The position numbers and the translations under genes were made by a program. From the NCBI GenBank assembly GCA_944472155.2, contig OX235275.1, positions 23,958,436-24,022,435 on the forward strand: a stretch of 64,000 bases of DNA. Reading direction: 5' to 3'. The notes beneath the pieces were generated by a model. It was not told where the DNA came from. It worked only from the letters and a program-made list of their open reading frames with translations, and ran no database searches. Shown here in pieces: positions 19,471-29,627 of the stretch. Each line of letters starts with the position of its first letter. Position 1 is the first letter of the stretch. The DNA is from Trichobilharzia szidati (lineage: Eukaryota > Platyhelminthes > Trematoda > Strigeidida > Schistosomatidae).

Positions 19471-20231
19471 CTTCACTGTTCACCCTTATTGTTTCCTAGT
19501 TCGCTCCAAAAAGATTACGTCATAATGCGTAGAACTCTGAAGGCTGTCAGTAAGACGAGTGGTATAGTGTCCCATCAGGCCACATCCTTGACATCGTCGT
19601 TGAATAAGCACTTAACTTAATACAATAAATTTGTAAAAGAGGGGTTTTGTCAGACTGGGAGCATCCACAATATCCGCAGCTTCAACCTAGTGTTTCGACA
19701 CCTACTTTATGTGATGAAAAGAGTATTAGGCATGAACTAACTAAACTTCTTTGCACTAGTAAATAAACCATCCTTATTTCACCAAGCTTTATTGTTATTG
19801 TACTTCTCATATCTATAATCTTCTCAAGTTTCTGTTTTTCTTTGTTTATTTTCTCACAAGTGTTAGCATCATTTAAGCTGTGTTATAGGTGTTAATTTTG
19901 TATTTACCCTCACCATGCTGCAATATCAACAGAACATTAGATTCAACACTCCATAAAATGCTAAAATTTCGAAACTGAATCGACAATACTGTTTGAAACA
20001 AACCCACTGTTATTATTACTTTTATTATATTTAATATTCTCAATTCGTGCTTCGAATATTTTTGACTTTATACCGTAAATGTGGACAAATTCCTCTGGTT
20101 AATTTTGTTTTAATCTCTAATTTTATTCATATTTTGAGTAAATCAGATGCGATACTGAGACAAATGGTGAGAATTCCATTCTGTATTATAAGTACTGCTT
20201 TTGGAATAGAGTAGATTATAATTATTATTAT
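19471..20231 (+). mobile_element. CR1 3' end, fused directly to PLE-E
   Basis: One open frame (19324-19620) passes from PLE-E RT residues (GYPENFITCHSNERPH) straight into CR1 residues (LHCSPLLFPSSLQKDYVIM, then KAVSKTSGIVSHQ), equivalent to LYCSSLVFPGLLKKDF of the CR1 at 11580-11615. So a 5'-truncated CR1 joins the PLE at about 19470. The CR1 3' UTR and ATT-repeat tail end at about 20231, which is also the inner boundary of the palindrome arm. Confidence 0.8.
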
Positions 20232-20611
20232 TCCTTACTTATCGTCACTTATATATTGGAATTTACAGATTATTGAAATGCTGTGAACAAAAAAGACGAA
20301 GGCATTCTCATCAAAACTTCAAGTATCATATTCACGCTTCAGTTGGTCATTCAGTAGTAGAAACTTTTACAAAGATATGTATCGCTAAATTTAATTTGAA
20401 AAATCCCATTTATGTTCAGTCAACCTTGACTTGATTCATTTAAACAAAGTCTGATTGACTGATTGAATGAAGAAGAAAAAAGAGAAAGGATTCACAATTG
20501 AACATCAGACAATCTGACTGGTTTTTTTTAGCTTTGCTATAAACATACATTTATATACTAAAGGAATTTATGAATATTAATATTATACGGAATTTTATAT
20601 AAGGCTTTTTA
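20232..20611. other. No gene seen; start of palindrome loop
   Basis: AT-rich sequence without a sustained frame, a tRNA-like head or a match elsewhere in the window that I can see. It is the first unique sequence after the inverted arm. Confidence 0.5.
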
Positions 20612-20830
20612 TATTTTGTTTGTGGACATCAGTTTGACTGAGACAACGTTCAAATATTAGACAGAGAAAACATCAAGAATGCTAGCGACTTTTAGAAGCT
20701 TAGTATTCCAGTGAATCATCATTCAATAGACACATCGAGATTGACAAAATTCACCAACCGATAAGAAGGGAATCTCAAACACAAAAAAGGTCAGACTTCA
20801 AGTCAAGGAAACAATCAGTTCCAGTACAAG
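20612..20830 (+). mobile_element. PLE-B C-terminal relic
   Basis: The plus strand reads CGHQFD, a stop, then DNVQILDREN and NHHSIDTSR with RLTKFTNR, aligning with the end of the PLE-B endonuclease at 58100-58300 (YGHQFDWDNVKILDRGN, NKHVNIDEIYQQ). Only about 60 codons are preserved, with stops. Confidence 0.7.
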
Positions 20831-21049
20831 TAGTCCAGAGGATGTGAAAACACACAAATCAACTTATCACGTTCAATGTCACCAGGAGGGATTACTAATC
20901 AACTCGTGGAGAAATCTAAAAGCTCACTTCATCGAATTGAAGTATGTGCTGAAGATGTTGCCTAGTAGGGTAGTGAAAGCTTCGAAAGTTAACTATACAT
21001 CTCAAAGAGCACAACCAAATCAAAAAGGAATTCTGTGGAAAAAGAATCA

Positions 21050-21280
21050 GGCTCCTGAATGGCCCACGAATCCGCCTTGTAGCTATAATGTCCTGGGTTC
21101 GAACTTAGGTTGGGGTCTATCGCTTTGTCGAGTGCTGAAATTAGATGAAAGAGATATCCGATACCCCATGGTTCTCCAACGGTTCTTCAATTGATGCCAG
21201 CTTCTTCTCATACCTGTAACAAAACAAATTTCTGCATAGCGATGCTTGGTAGTCACAAATTTCAATAAATAAGCCTAAAA
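21050..21280 (+). mobile_element. tRNA-derived SINE, S1-related, decayed
   Basis: There is a B-box-like CTGGGTTCGAACTTAGG near 21091-21107 preceded by a worn tRNA-like head (GGCTCCTGAATGGCCCACG), then the S1 3' body (CCATGGTTCTCCAACGG; ATGCTTGGTAGTCACAAATT). The hammerhead-like part is decayed. Confidence 0.6.
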
Positions 21281-21289
21281 AACTGATTT

Positions 21290-21520
21290 TTCGCACGTCG
21301 ATGGTTTAGCAGTAGAACAATCGACAAATATTTATGTGGTTCAGGCTCTCATCCTCGGCTGATGCACTCCTAAACCTCGCAAAGCCAATATTAAGATCGG
21401 TGAGGAAGGAAGGCTGGGTAGCAAGGTCACCCTGTAAAAATAAAACCAATGCTGTCGAAACTTCAAACCTCTGGTTTGAGGACTTCAGAAGATGAAGGAA
21501 TAAAGTAAATAATGAATAAA
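21290..21520 (+). mobile_element. SINE family S2 copy
   Basis: The head GCACGTCGATGGTTTAGCAG is followed by a decayed B-box (GGTTCAGGCTCTC) and the family S2 body (CTCCTAAACCTCGCAAAGCC; GGAAGGCTGGGTAGCAAGG), ending in AATAAAGTAAATAATGAAT. Confidence 0.75.
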
Positions 21521-21539
21521 AAATATATCAAAAGAAGAT

Positions 21540-22345
21540 ACGTAAAGGTTAAAAAGTTGATATGCAGATTAGACGGAAGAAGAGTAGTAATTACAGCGTC
21601 ACTTGGAGTATATTCAAATAAGTATCAGTATTGCAAACAGAGAAAACAGAGGTGATGAAGATTCCTGGCCAATAGCAACAGCAGCAACAATAACAGACAA
21701 TAATCAGACAGCATAAATAGGAGAAATCTGAAAGAAGCAACCTCCTTTACCTACCCACCCACCTGGGAAGCATCATTTTAACTACAGGTGGACGGAACTG
21801 ATGAGGATATCCGAGAGCGAGGATCGGGAAAGCAAGGCAAGCTTTCATTACTCCCAAGTTTGTCTGGAGGTCAACAGCACTCAGCATGAAAAATATGATG
21901 CGGATTTTCAGCTCCAGTGTGAAGTCAGTGCTACTTTATGGATCAGAAACTTGATGCGTCACGAAGGGCATTTCGAACAAACTACAGACCTTCATCAACA
22001 GCTGTCTTCATTCAATACGTCACTCAAGATCAGATGGCCGGCCAGAAAAAATCAGAAACAGGGATCTCTGTGAGCGATCCGACGCAGCAGAACCAATTTG
22101 AAAAATCTGCAGGAGTTGGATTGGTCATACTATGAGAAAACCATCAAGTGATATCACACGCCAGGCCGTCAATCAAGTGGAACCCGAATGGAAAGCGGCG
22201 AGTTGGTGGTCAGTGCGAGTGTTACATGGATGAGGTCATGTGTTGAGGAGATGGAAACATGTGTGCAGACGTGGAGCCAGGTGAAAACTTTGCCAGAGAA
22301 CCGAAGAGCCCTGTGTTCCTCTAGGAATTAAAGGAAGCAATAATA
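21540..22345 (+). mobile_element. RTE relic, C-terminal part
   Basis: The plus strand shows scraps of the RTE post-RT region: a GTDEDIRE-like segment near 21795, WRSTALSMKNMMRIFSSSVKS near 21870-21930, VLLYGSET near 21930, HFEQTTDLHQQ near 21965-22005, and a WKAASWWSVRVLHG-like end near 22190-22230. It ends with CTAGGAATTAAAGGAAGCAATAATAATAA. It is close to the fragment at 27105-27395, which shares this tail. Confidence 0.7.
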
Positions 22346-23282
22346 ATAACTGCAAACAGACTATTCATGGGTAGATTCAGTTACAATTTTTTGGGTTAGC
22401 CTATACCAAGGACTTATCAGATGTACAGTAGGTAACGAAAACATTCATTGTGTCTCAGAAAAAAATTCAAGGTCTAGTCAGCACCCTGGTTCATACAGCT
22501 TACCACTATACCCAATTCTCACTCTATTTTTTTCCACACCTCATAGCCATCGATGTTAATGGCTTATTAGATCGGAGGTAAGTAATTCTATTAATCAATA
22601 AATCATCTCGAGAATAAAAGCCCAATGTTGACTAACGATGTTTACGATCCCCATACAAAAAAGTATCAGCGGAGGAAATCTGCATTACATGGATTTGATT
22701 TATATAACTGTCTAATTGTTTTTATATATTTATATGCAACAGAGTACACATTACATTAATTGCGTAATGCCATATACTAATGATTTATCGATTGATTTGA
22801 GTAGTTCGACAATATTTTCATAGACGAGCATTGTTTACTAGCTATATCAAAGTGCGGTTCTCCTGTTTAAAGCCTGGGTGTTCAGTGATGTATTTGGTTT
22901 GGAACAGCTCGAAGAGCTGAACCAGTTCAAACCAAACGATTTTATCTCCAGCTGTTTGGTCATAGTGGCGATGTTTAAAAAACTGTTTCGATTTTTGATT
23001 GCCTAGCAGGCGCCATTGCTTATTGTGAATGGTATCTAAACATTCATGTCACAAAGTTTGCGAACCCTTCAGGTTTGAAGATATGCCCTGATGACGAGTG
23101 CCAACTAGCACGGGACCTAGGTCTCTGCAAGGCTTTATGACGACTGCCTCCAACCATCTTATATAATTTCAGCTTCCTAAGGAGTCTGTAAAGTGAGATT
23201 CCACCCTCTTGAACTGTGTAAGTCGAGAATTGTGAGTGTGTGAATACGAGTTAATAATTCAGATATTTCCATTACGATAATT
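22346..23282. other. No gene seen; contains one strong hairpin
   Basis: There is no sustained frame. A 44-base imperfect palindrome lies at 22893-22936. Sequence around 23040-23170 is slightly GC-richer than its surroundings, but I cannot assign it. Confidence 0.5.
22893..22936. repeat. Hairpin-forming inverted repeat
   Basis: The arm TTTGGTTTGGAACAGCTC, a GAA loop, then GAGCTG, a 5-base bulge and GTTCAAACCAAA. The 18-base arms match almost perfectly apart from the bulge. No adjacent gene suggests a terminator, and its role is unknown. Confidence 0.7.
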
Positions 23283-24885
23283 ACAGAACAAAACTCGTAG
23301 TTCAGCGAAGAGTCTCTTTTCGCCGGTAATTCATTTTCTTAGCTGTACAATCACAAATATATATGGATTATTTTGTATGTATGTGTAGATTAAGTTCATC
23401 AAACTAAAATACAATTGGTTATGGTTATTTGCCGCTCGCATCCGACGCATCTGTAGTCCCGATATTCTAGAAACAGAATTAGATCTTTTGAGAGAAATTT
23501 TCATCCAAAATGGATATCCACCAAAGTGAATTGATAGAATTATCAAACCTGGAATTCAGAGAAATGAAACCTCACTTTCGCCAAAAAAAAACTCCACATG
23601 AATTTGGATTTCAAGGAGATTTAACAAGCGATGTTCTCAGAAAAAGGATCGCATCATCTCTGAGAACAGCATTCTTTGCGGCAACGTTAAGAATAGTGTT
23701 TTCAATTCCACACTGGTCTGCAGAACCCTTACCGACAAGATTTCGCATCTGATCCTTTTTGTGCACATATATCAGTTTACCTACTTCATTAGAACCAGGT
23801 ACATCAGTCGTTCGACTAGTATCCTGTCCAAGAGGATTCAAGAACAATATCAAACATGGTTGCGTAAAGGCAATAGTGGGACTATTAGAAGTGCGATTAT
23901 TGAAAACCTGGTTAACGGTGATCAATATCTCTTGTTTTTAATTTGTTTGTCCTATCATATAAATCGTGAAACAAGTATCAACAGGTATAATAAACAAAAA
24001 ATTGTATGAACTAAGATCAAAATTTAACCTCAGACTTTGAAAATTAGTCTACTTTTATAAATATATAAGCATACAATTTTGTTGACTAATTTTGAAAGTC
24101 TGAGGTCAAATTCTGGTCAGAGTTCATATAGTTTTGTTTATTATACATGTTGATGCTTGTTTCATGGCTCATGATTGCACGAAATTTCAGAAACAAGAGA
24201 TGTCCGTTTTATGTATAAACCTCTGTTATGTTAATTTCGATTAATTTCCCTAAAGAAATTCGGACTAGAATGCCGAACGAAACGTTGGAATTACTCATTT
24301 CCATTTCTCTGAGATTTTACAAATCTAATTTTTTCCAAATGTCTACGTCTCACTCGGCGCCCAGTTATTTTGGAACTATTCGGTCAAATCTTGATCACAG
24401 TTCATATAAAGGCAATACAGTTTTGTCCTCTTTGTATCGCTGAAGATCGGGCCATCCACATAGGAAAAGCCGGAGCTGTGTATACAAAAGAGAATTACTC
24501 AACCACTTCTACTGTCATGGTAACAACTTTGTTGAGTTTTGATGACTTAATTCTGTTTGTTTGCCTCTTTCTCTACTTGTTTATATTTCTTGTATTCAAT
24601 TAGAACTCTTATGTAATTTCGTATTTTCTACTTTGTTTCTATGTGCATCCTGAGTACAACTCAATCAACAAACTATTCATATTATTTTGTGTTATGTAAC
24701 TCCCCCCAAAACTTACTAATTTTCATCTGTTTAGTTGAAGTAACCATAACCAATTGTATTTTTATTTAACAAGCTTAATGTTCACAGGCATACAAAAACC
24801 CATATATATTTGTTACTGTAGAGCGAAGAAAAACAATTCGCTGAACTACATGTTTTGTTGTCTTTAATGCCTGGATGGGAATTAT
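23283..24885 (+). mobile_element. PLE-A copy bounded by ~145-bp inverted terminal repeats
   Basis: 23283-23430 and 24735-24885 are reverse complements with moderate divergence (both contain GTAGTTCAGCGAA, CAAATATATATGG and CAATTGGTTATGGTTA in the matching order). Between them lies a 5'-truncated PLE-A: thumb (RRICSPDIL, QNGYPPK), IASSLRTAFFAATLRIVFS, pre-endonuclease YQFTYFIRTRYISRST (cysteines lost), SKRIQEQYQTWLRKGN, then an insertion, then the C-terminal IAEDRAIHIGKAGAVYTKENY (24440-24500) and 3' UTR. In Penelope elements such terminal repeats (pLTRs) may be direct or inverted. Confidence 0.8.
23926..24410. mobile_element. Palindromic insertion inside PLE-A
   Basis: About 0.48 kb interrupts the PLE-A C-terminus between VNGDQYLLF-type residues and the SKAIRF-like segment that resumes at about 24411. 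It contains an inverted repeat with arms of about 85 bases (23966-24052 and 24081-24165) around a 28-base spacer. The arms share GAAACAAG, ATAATAAACAAAA and GACCTCAGACTTT-like phrases. A MITE-type or foldback element is possible; I see no transposase and no clear target-site duplication. Confidence 0.55.
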
Positions 24886-24999
24886 TCATGAATTATAGAA
24901 CACATTTTGAGAAAATAAAAATATATTCGGTAATTTTCCACCAGACTTTTCAAAGTTATACAGTAAAATATTAACTATAAACTACATTTGAAACCGTGT

Positions 25000-25232
25000 G
25001 TCTATGACTTATTGATAGAATGCTCACCAACCACGCATGTGGTTCGGGGTTCACTCGCGGGCCAACACACTCTTTTACCTCGCTAAGTCAGTAATAAGAC
25101 CGGTAAAGAGGAAAGGCTGGTCGTGAGGCTGGCAACGTCGCCCTCTAAAAATAAGCACCACTGCTACAAAAACCTGGAAGCTGTCGCCTGAAGCACTACG
25201 TTACACTGGAAATGTAAAGGAATAAAAGGAAA
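25000..25232 (+). mobile_element. SINE family S2 copy
   Basis: The head GTGTCTATGACTTATTGATA and ACCACGCATGTGGTTCGGGG, a decayed B-box (GGGGTTCACTC), the S2 body (CTCTTTTACCTCGCTAAGTC; GAGGAAAGGCTGGTCGTGAG), ending AATGTAAAGGAATAAAAGG. Confidence 0.78.
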
Positions 25233-25639
25233 CATTTGAAACTATTGTGGATTGAACTTCTAGCATATGAGGTGATGATGGTTAAAATAAATTGCAGGTA
25301 TATTCACGTGTTCAAATATATGTACATGTAATCTAGGTAGTCGACTGTGAATGTGTATACGTACACTAGTATGGGTGGAAAAGGGGGAAATAACTATTGT
25401 GTCATAGTTATTATATAATACTAATACAGAGTGAGACATAAGGATCAATTCAGAAGCTAAGATTAGAATATGCAAATATACCACAGTTTGACACCGATAA
25501 TAATGTTATCAGTACAAATAAAATAATATTTGCATCTATCTAGCGTCACCGAACGAGATAAATATGGTTGGTTGGAAGTGAAGGCCGAAGGAGACAGTGG
25601 TATTCATTAAACTTTTTCTGAACACATAGATTGGGTTGA
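25233..25639. other. No gene seen
   Basis: AT-rich sequence with only short chance frames and no repeat that I can match. Confidence 0.45.
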
Positions 25640-25970
25640 TTCATAATCATTCAAGTTTGATTACGGATTGATATCAGTCAGAGAATCACTGAAAACCAAC
25701 TGAGAGTAGTAGAAAGCTGTTTCGTCAACCTTGTTTGGGACTCATCATCAGTACGTACCCACCGAGTTTCGAGCCCAGGAACATTTGGTTGGAAGGCGAG
25801 CTCAAAAATCATTCCGCCACTTTAAATATGACTCAATGGCCCATGGATTATAAGTTCGTGATTTCAGCGTGATCACTGGCACTCACTGCTCACTGGGGGG
25901 ACCCCACTGGCAACAGATCCAGGCAACTTTATCCTGTAGCTACTCACTAGCGAACATTTCCAAGAGTTTC
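25640..25970 (-). mobile_element. Smα-like SINE (S1), minus strand
   Basis: On the minus strand I see a worn tRNA-like head, a B-box-like GGGCTCGAAACTC near 25763-25775, then CTGATGA (25744-25750), a stem-loop with GAGTCCCAAAC, and GACGAAAC (25718-25725). The order (Pol III-like head, then hammerhead-like core) matches the copies at 1-331 and 48695-49075. The outer part up to 25970 shares the 5' portion. Confidence 0.7.
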
Positions 25971-26204
25971 TTTGTAAGGATTGGTAATCTTCCCAAATGA
26001 AGATATCTCAGACACTGTCAAATTTCAGCATACAGTCACACAAAACAAATTTGTCAGTGTGCTATAAATCTATTCTGCTCCCAGTGGAACATGTCGCTTC
26101 AAGATTGGTCTTTAACATTTCGATCGCGGTATTGTTGTTCCTACAGAATGCACATACTGTTTTCTGGATCAAGCCTTCCATCTTCTCCTGCTAAGTAAGA
26201 TTTA

Positions 26205-26287
26205 GAAATGCACTAGCCGGGAATCGAACCCCAGACTAGGTGGATGAGTGGAGAATTTGCTACCAGACGCAAAGCTACACATGCATA
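26205..26287 (-). mobile_element. tRNA-like SINE fragment cut by an assembly gap
   Basis: CTAGCCGGGAATCGAACCCC reads on the minus strand as a good B-box GGTTCGATTCCCGG, followed upstream by a TCTGGTAGCAAATTCTCC-like piece. The gap removes the rest, so family and completeness are unknown. A true tRNA gene cannot be excluded. Confidence 0.5.
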
Positions 26288-26782
26288 NNNNNNNNNNNNN
26301 NNNNNNNNNNNNNNNNNNNNNNNNNNNNNNNNNNNNNNNNNNNNNNNNNNNNNNNNNNNNNNNNNNNNNNNNNNNNNNNNNNNNNNNNNNNNNNNNNNNN
26401 NNNNNNNNNNNNNNNNNNNNNNNNNNNNNNNNNNNNNNNNNNNNNNNNNNNNNNNNNNNNNNNNNNNNNNNNNNNNNNNNNNNNNNNNNNNNNNNNNNNN
26501 NNNNNNNNNNNNNNNNNNNNNNNNNNNNNNNNNNNNNNNNNNNNNNNNNNNNNNNNNNNNNNNNNNNNNNNNNNNNNNNNNNNNNNNNNNNNNNNNNNNN
26601 NNNNNNNNNNNNNNNNNNNNNNNNNNNNNNNNNNNNNNNNNNNNNNNNNNNNNNNNNNNNNNNNNNNNNNNNNNNNNNNNNNNNNNNNNNNNNNNNNNNN
26701 NNNNNNNNNNNNNNNNNNNNNNNNNNNNNNNNNNNNNNNNNNNNNNNNNNNNNNNNNNNNNNNNNNNNNNNNNNNNNNNNNN
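26288..26782. other. Assembly gap (495 N)
   Basis: Unsequenced run inside the palindrome loop. Frames reported through it have no meaning. Confidence 0.99.
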
Positions 26783-27104
26783 TTCAAAGTACAAAATGAG
26801 AATAATAGTTTAGAGGCTGCGGGTATCGACGTTCGCGAGTTGTACGGATTATACTAACGCAAGATCTTATACCAACAACTTCTATAGTGTTCGTTCTTCG
26901 AGTACTAAATGGTAAAGCAAAAGACCACATTTTGTCGTCCAAATACGATGTATATTTTGGGACCAAATCGCGGGTAGGAATGAATGGTTAGCTAGCTAGT
27001 AATCGTGCACGCACGTGACACGACGGAGCACCAAATGGCGGGGATGCTTGACCGTAAGCCTTCAGCTAAACAAGCCGACTTAAACAGTGATGGTCAGCAT
27101 CCAA
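26783..27104. other. No gene seen
   Basis: Slightly GC-richer sequence at the gap edge (for example GCGGGTATCGACGTTCGCGA and CACGCACGTGACACGACGG) without a supported frame or repeat match. Confidence 0.4.
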
Positions 27105-27395
27105 TGTTGAGTGATGATTGCTGTGGTCAATAATTTTGGGGAATTATTTACCGCCACAAACCATCAAGTGACTGACATCACTAGACAAGCCATTGCTCGA
27201 GTGGAATCCGAAAAGGGAAGCGGCGAGTTGGTCGTCAGTACGAGGGTGGTGACTTGGAGGAGGTCATGTGAAGAGGAGATGAAAACGTGTGGGCGGACTT
27301 GGAGGTAGGTGAAGACTCTATCAGAGAACCGAACGCAATGAAGACGCACAGCTGAAACCCTATGTTCCTCTAGGAATTAAAGGAAACAATAATAA
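27105..27395 (+). mobile_element. RTE 3' terminal fragment
   Basis: Only the end of the element is present. The plus strand reads DITRQAIARVESEKGSGELV, then VTWRRSCEEEMKTCG, and ends CTCTAGGAATTAAAGGAAACAATAATAATAA, the same 3' end as the copy finishing at 22345. Extreme 5' truncation is typical of RTE copies. Confidence 0.8.
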
Positions 27396-27399
27396 TAAT

Positions 27400-28060
27400 T
27401 TCTTCTATTTAAAATTTCTACATTATCCCAATCATCAAATTGGTATCCGTAATTATCCACATATACTGATGCGAAGTAATATATATAACATGTCTTTTTA
27501 CAGACATTTTGAGTTTTTGGATTTGGATTAGAAGGGGACACCCACTTTGTTGACCGATGTAATGTTCATTCATGCAATTTACTTTTGTAAATGGTAATAA
27601 TTTTATCTTCTTTTTCTACTGGGTGGATCTTTTGGTTTGCACAATATCGAATGAAATAACTGTGCTGGTTGGCTGGCTGGCTTGTTTGTGTGCTATATCT
27701 ATTTCAAATGGTCTTAATATTCGAGCTGTTATTTCAGAGAAATTTTATATATATATATATATAAATGGTAGGATGAATTTTCTTGTGGTCTTTAATGTTG
27801 GCTTGTTGTTGTTGTTGCTGGTGTTATGACTTGAGTTTGGCACATTTTTTGATGAAATTGTGAGGGGGATATCCATTCTTTTTGAAGACACAAAAATTGG
27901 TTGTAAAAAGACATGATATAGACATGAAATAGTAGAGAAGATTTGTATTTCAGGTGGATGATTTGCAATTACTTGTGTTCTCTGAGCTGGTTGGTTGAAT
28001 TGCGGAGCTTTCGTAGTCCTTCTGGACAACATCCCCCTTCAGCGCTGAAGATGTTGAGGT
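27400..28060 (-). mobile_element. PLE-B relic with upstream terminal module
   Basis: Minus strand: KNGYPPHNFIKK-type segment (about 27890-27845), KIHPTIY (27780), then a (TA)n tract inserted at 27750-27773, SNIKTI, RYCANQKIHPVEKEDKIITIYK (about 27660-27590), equivalent to ILCQQKDPTEKGDKINTIYK of the PLE-B at 58.4 kb. Upstream on the same strand (27998-28045) is the PLE-B terminal module, also found at 57945-57988. The endonuclease core is lost. Confidence 0.75.
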
Positions 28061-28861
28061 GGTGAAAAAGTCACTGATAACTGCATAATGAAAGGTAATA
28101 AATTACAGTGATTAAAACTTAGAAGATTAGAAACTCAAAATTTGGTGTGTAGGGAGTCGAATTAAGACATGGTGATGCAATTCAGTGAGTTGAATCCAAT
28201 GAATTAAAATCTAAGTCTAATATTCAAGAATTAGAAGTCAATCTGAACGAAGAATATTCTTTTCAATACATCTTTCTCCACTTCAGGTTCTTACAATTAT
28301 AAAATATGATTATATTTGTTGTCGTTACAATAATGATAGCCGGTTAGTTATGCGGCTGATACATTTTTAACGTCGAATAACAGGTTAGTTATCTGGTGTC
28401 AAAATAAATAGTCGTATTCGTGTGACAAACGTCGTGCTAGGCTGAAATCGATTACAAAATATTGTAAAATGGGTAACAATGGTGGTGTTTAGTCATAATA
28501 GATTTGTAGAGTGTGGGGTAGGAAAATTGACAAATAAGTCATTTCAAGGTTATAAAAGGTGTCAGGTGAGTGAATGCTCAGTACAAAGTGGTCTGTGTTA
28601 AACAGGAGATAGTAAGACTGCAGTGAGAGGTTCATTATGAAATAACCAATGTGTGACATGAAGCAGGTGGAGGCATATATTGAGAAAAGAGATAGTATCA
28701 CTAATAATAGGTCCGGATTGTATAAATGGAGGATTCGATAGTATTGAGAGAATGTTTGCATGAAGGGCATAAATTATGACGAGTAATAATGGTAATAGTT
28801 GTAATAATAAGCAAAGGAAAAACCAAGAGGGTTAAGAAGAAGAAGCACTCTTGATGAGAAG
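28061..28861. other. No gene seen
   Basis: AT-rich, with only short chance frames on both strands and no match I can recognise elsewhere in the window. Confidence 0.45.
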
Positions 28862-29135
28862 AAGAATCATCAATCCAAGTTTGGCCACGGTAGAAACAGC
28901 GTTTGGACGTGTTCTTTTTAGATACAAAGTTCCGGTTTAGGCGATCTTATTGCGACAGCTTCAGCTATGTGTAGGAGACGTAAGCGAACTGTACGTGATA
29001 ACGACTTCGGAATTCGGTATGTAACCCTGAAAGCTGTATTGACATCGATGCGATGTCCAGTATCGATCAACTGTGACAGGACAGGGCTTTTTATGCACTT
29101 AATTCCCCCCCCCCCTTGCTGAACCAAGCCAGTAA
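28862..29135 (-). mobile_element. PLE endonuclease C-terminal fragment
   Basis: Minus strand: a C-run-derived glycine stretch (poly-C of 11 at 29105-29115), then SQLIDTGHRIDVNTAFRVTY, VRLRLLHIAEAVAIRSPKPEL, the tail of a PLE GIY-YIG domain including its conserved glutamate (IAEAVAI). It is nearer to PLE-F (57.2-57.5 kb; DVNEAAFKVIYR) than to PLE-A. Only about 70 codons remain. Confidence 0.75.
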
Positions 29136-29627
29136 ATGTTCACGAGGAAAATGAGCTGTAGGAGTTCGAGCAGAATGAGGAAATCAGAAGACAAACAGTG
29201 TTACTAAGAACAAAGTTACCAGGATTATTCAAGTTCCCCAAAACGAATTTCTGAAGAACACATAGGTTAGGCTTCATTTGTTTCATCAGAGTTGACTCAA
29301 AAGAACTGAAGAAAACTTAGTCTGTTTCGCCTATTGTTAATTATTCTGAATGCTCCAAAGATGCGTACTCAGAGTTCTGTGTCTATCAACTGTTTGGTAG
29401 TTTAACGAGTTCAAACTATTCAGTCGCTTTAATCGAAAGGATTTTACAATTCTCCTTATTTCTGTTATCCAAATATAGCTGCTTCTGGAGCTACATGTGA
29501 ATTTATACACACAGTTGGAGGTAAAATATGAGGCGTGCTTGTTGAAGGGACTATCAGTGACTCTTCAACACCTTAACAACAAAATTAATCATATTTAACA
29601 AGAAATTTCGCTCTTACGATATACATA
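29136..29627. other. No gene seen; last unique sequence of the loop
   Basis: No supported frame. It ends in TA and AAT repeats that merge with the tail of the CR1 copy starting the right arm. Confidence 0.45.

Larger units (their letters stand above)
583..20231 (+). repeat. Left arm of a ~20-kb inverted duplication
   Basis: This stretch is repeated in reverse complement at about 29628-45641. Matched positions add to a near-constant sum that changes only at indels: about 46225-46262 at 0.6-1.7 kb, 47504-47767 at 3-9 kb, 49455-49468 at 12.3-12.9 kb and 49859 at 20.2 kb. Each jump marks a left-arm insertion. The outer match starts near 583 (a segment around 586-600 pairs with 45625-45639). The inner end coincides with the 3' tail of a CR1 element. 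By eye the arms differ at many sites except in 4.7-8.5 kb, where they are almost identical. The arm consists entirely of recognisable or degraded retroelements. The outer limit may have been overwritten by later insertions on either side, so the original arm could have been longer. Confidence 0.93.

Noticed and set aside
26213..26857. Long frames across 26288-26782
   Set aside because: They consist almost entirely of N and carry no coding information. The same applies to the frames across 54488-54987.
29105..29115. Poly-C run as a functional element
   Set aside because: A homopolymer of 11 in a decayed PLE endonuclease, probably slippage or a sequencing effect.
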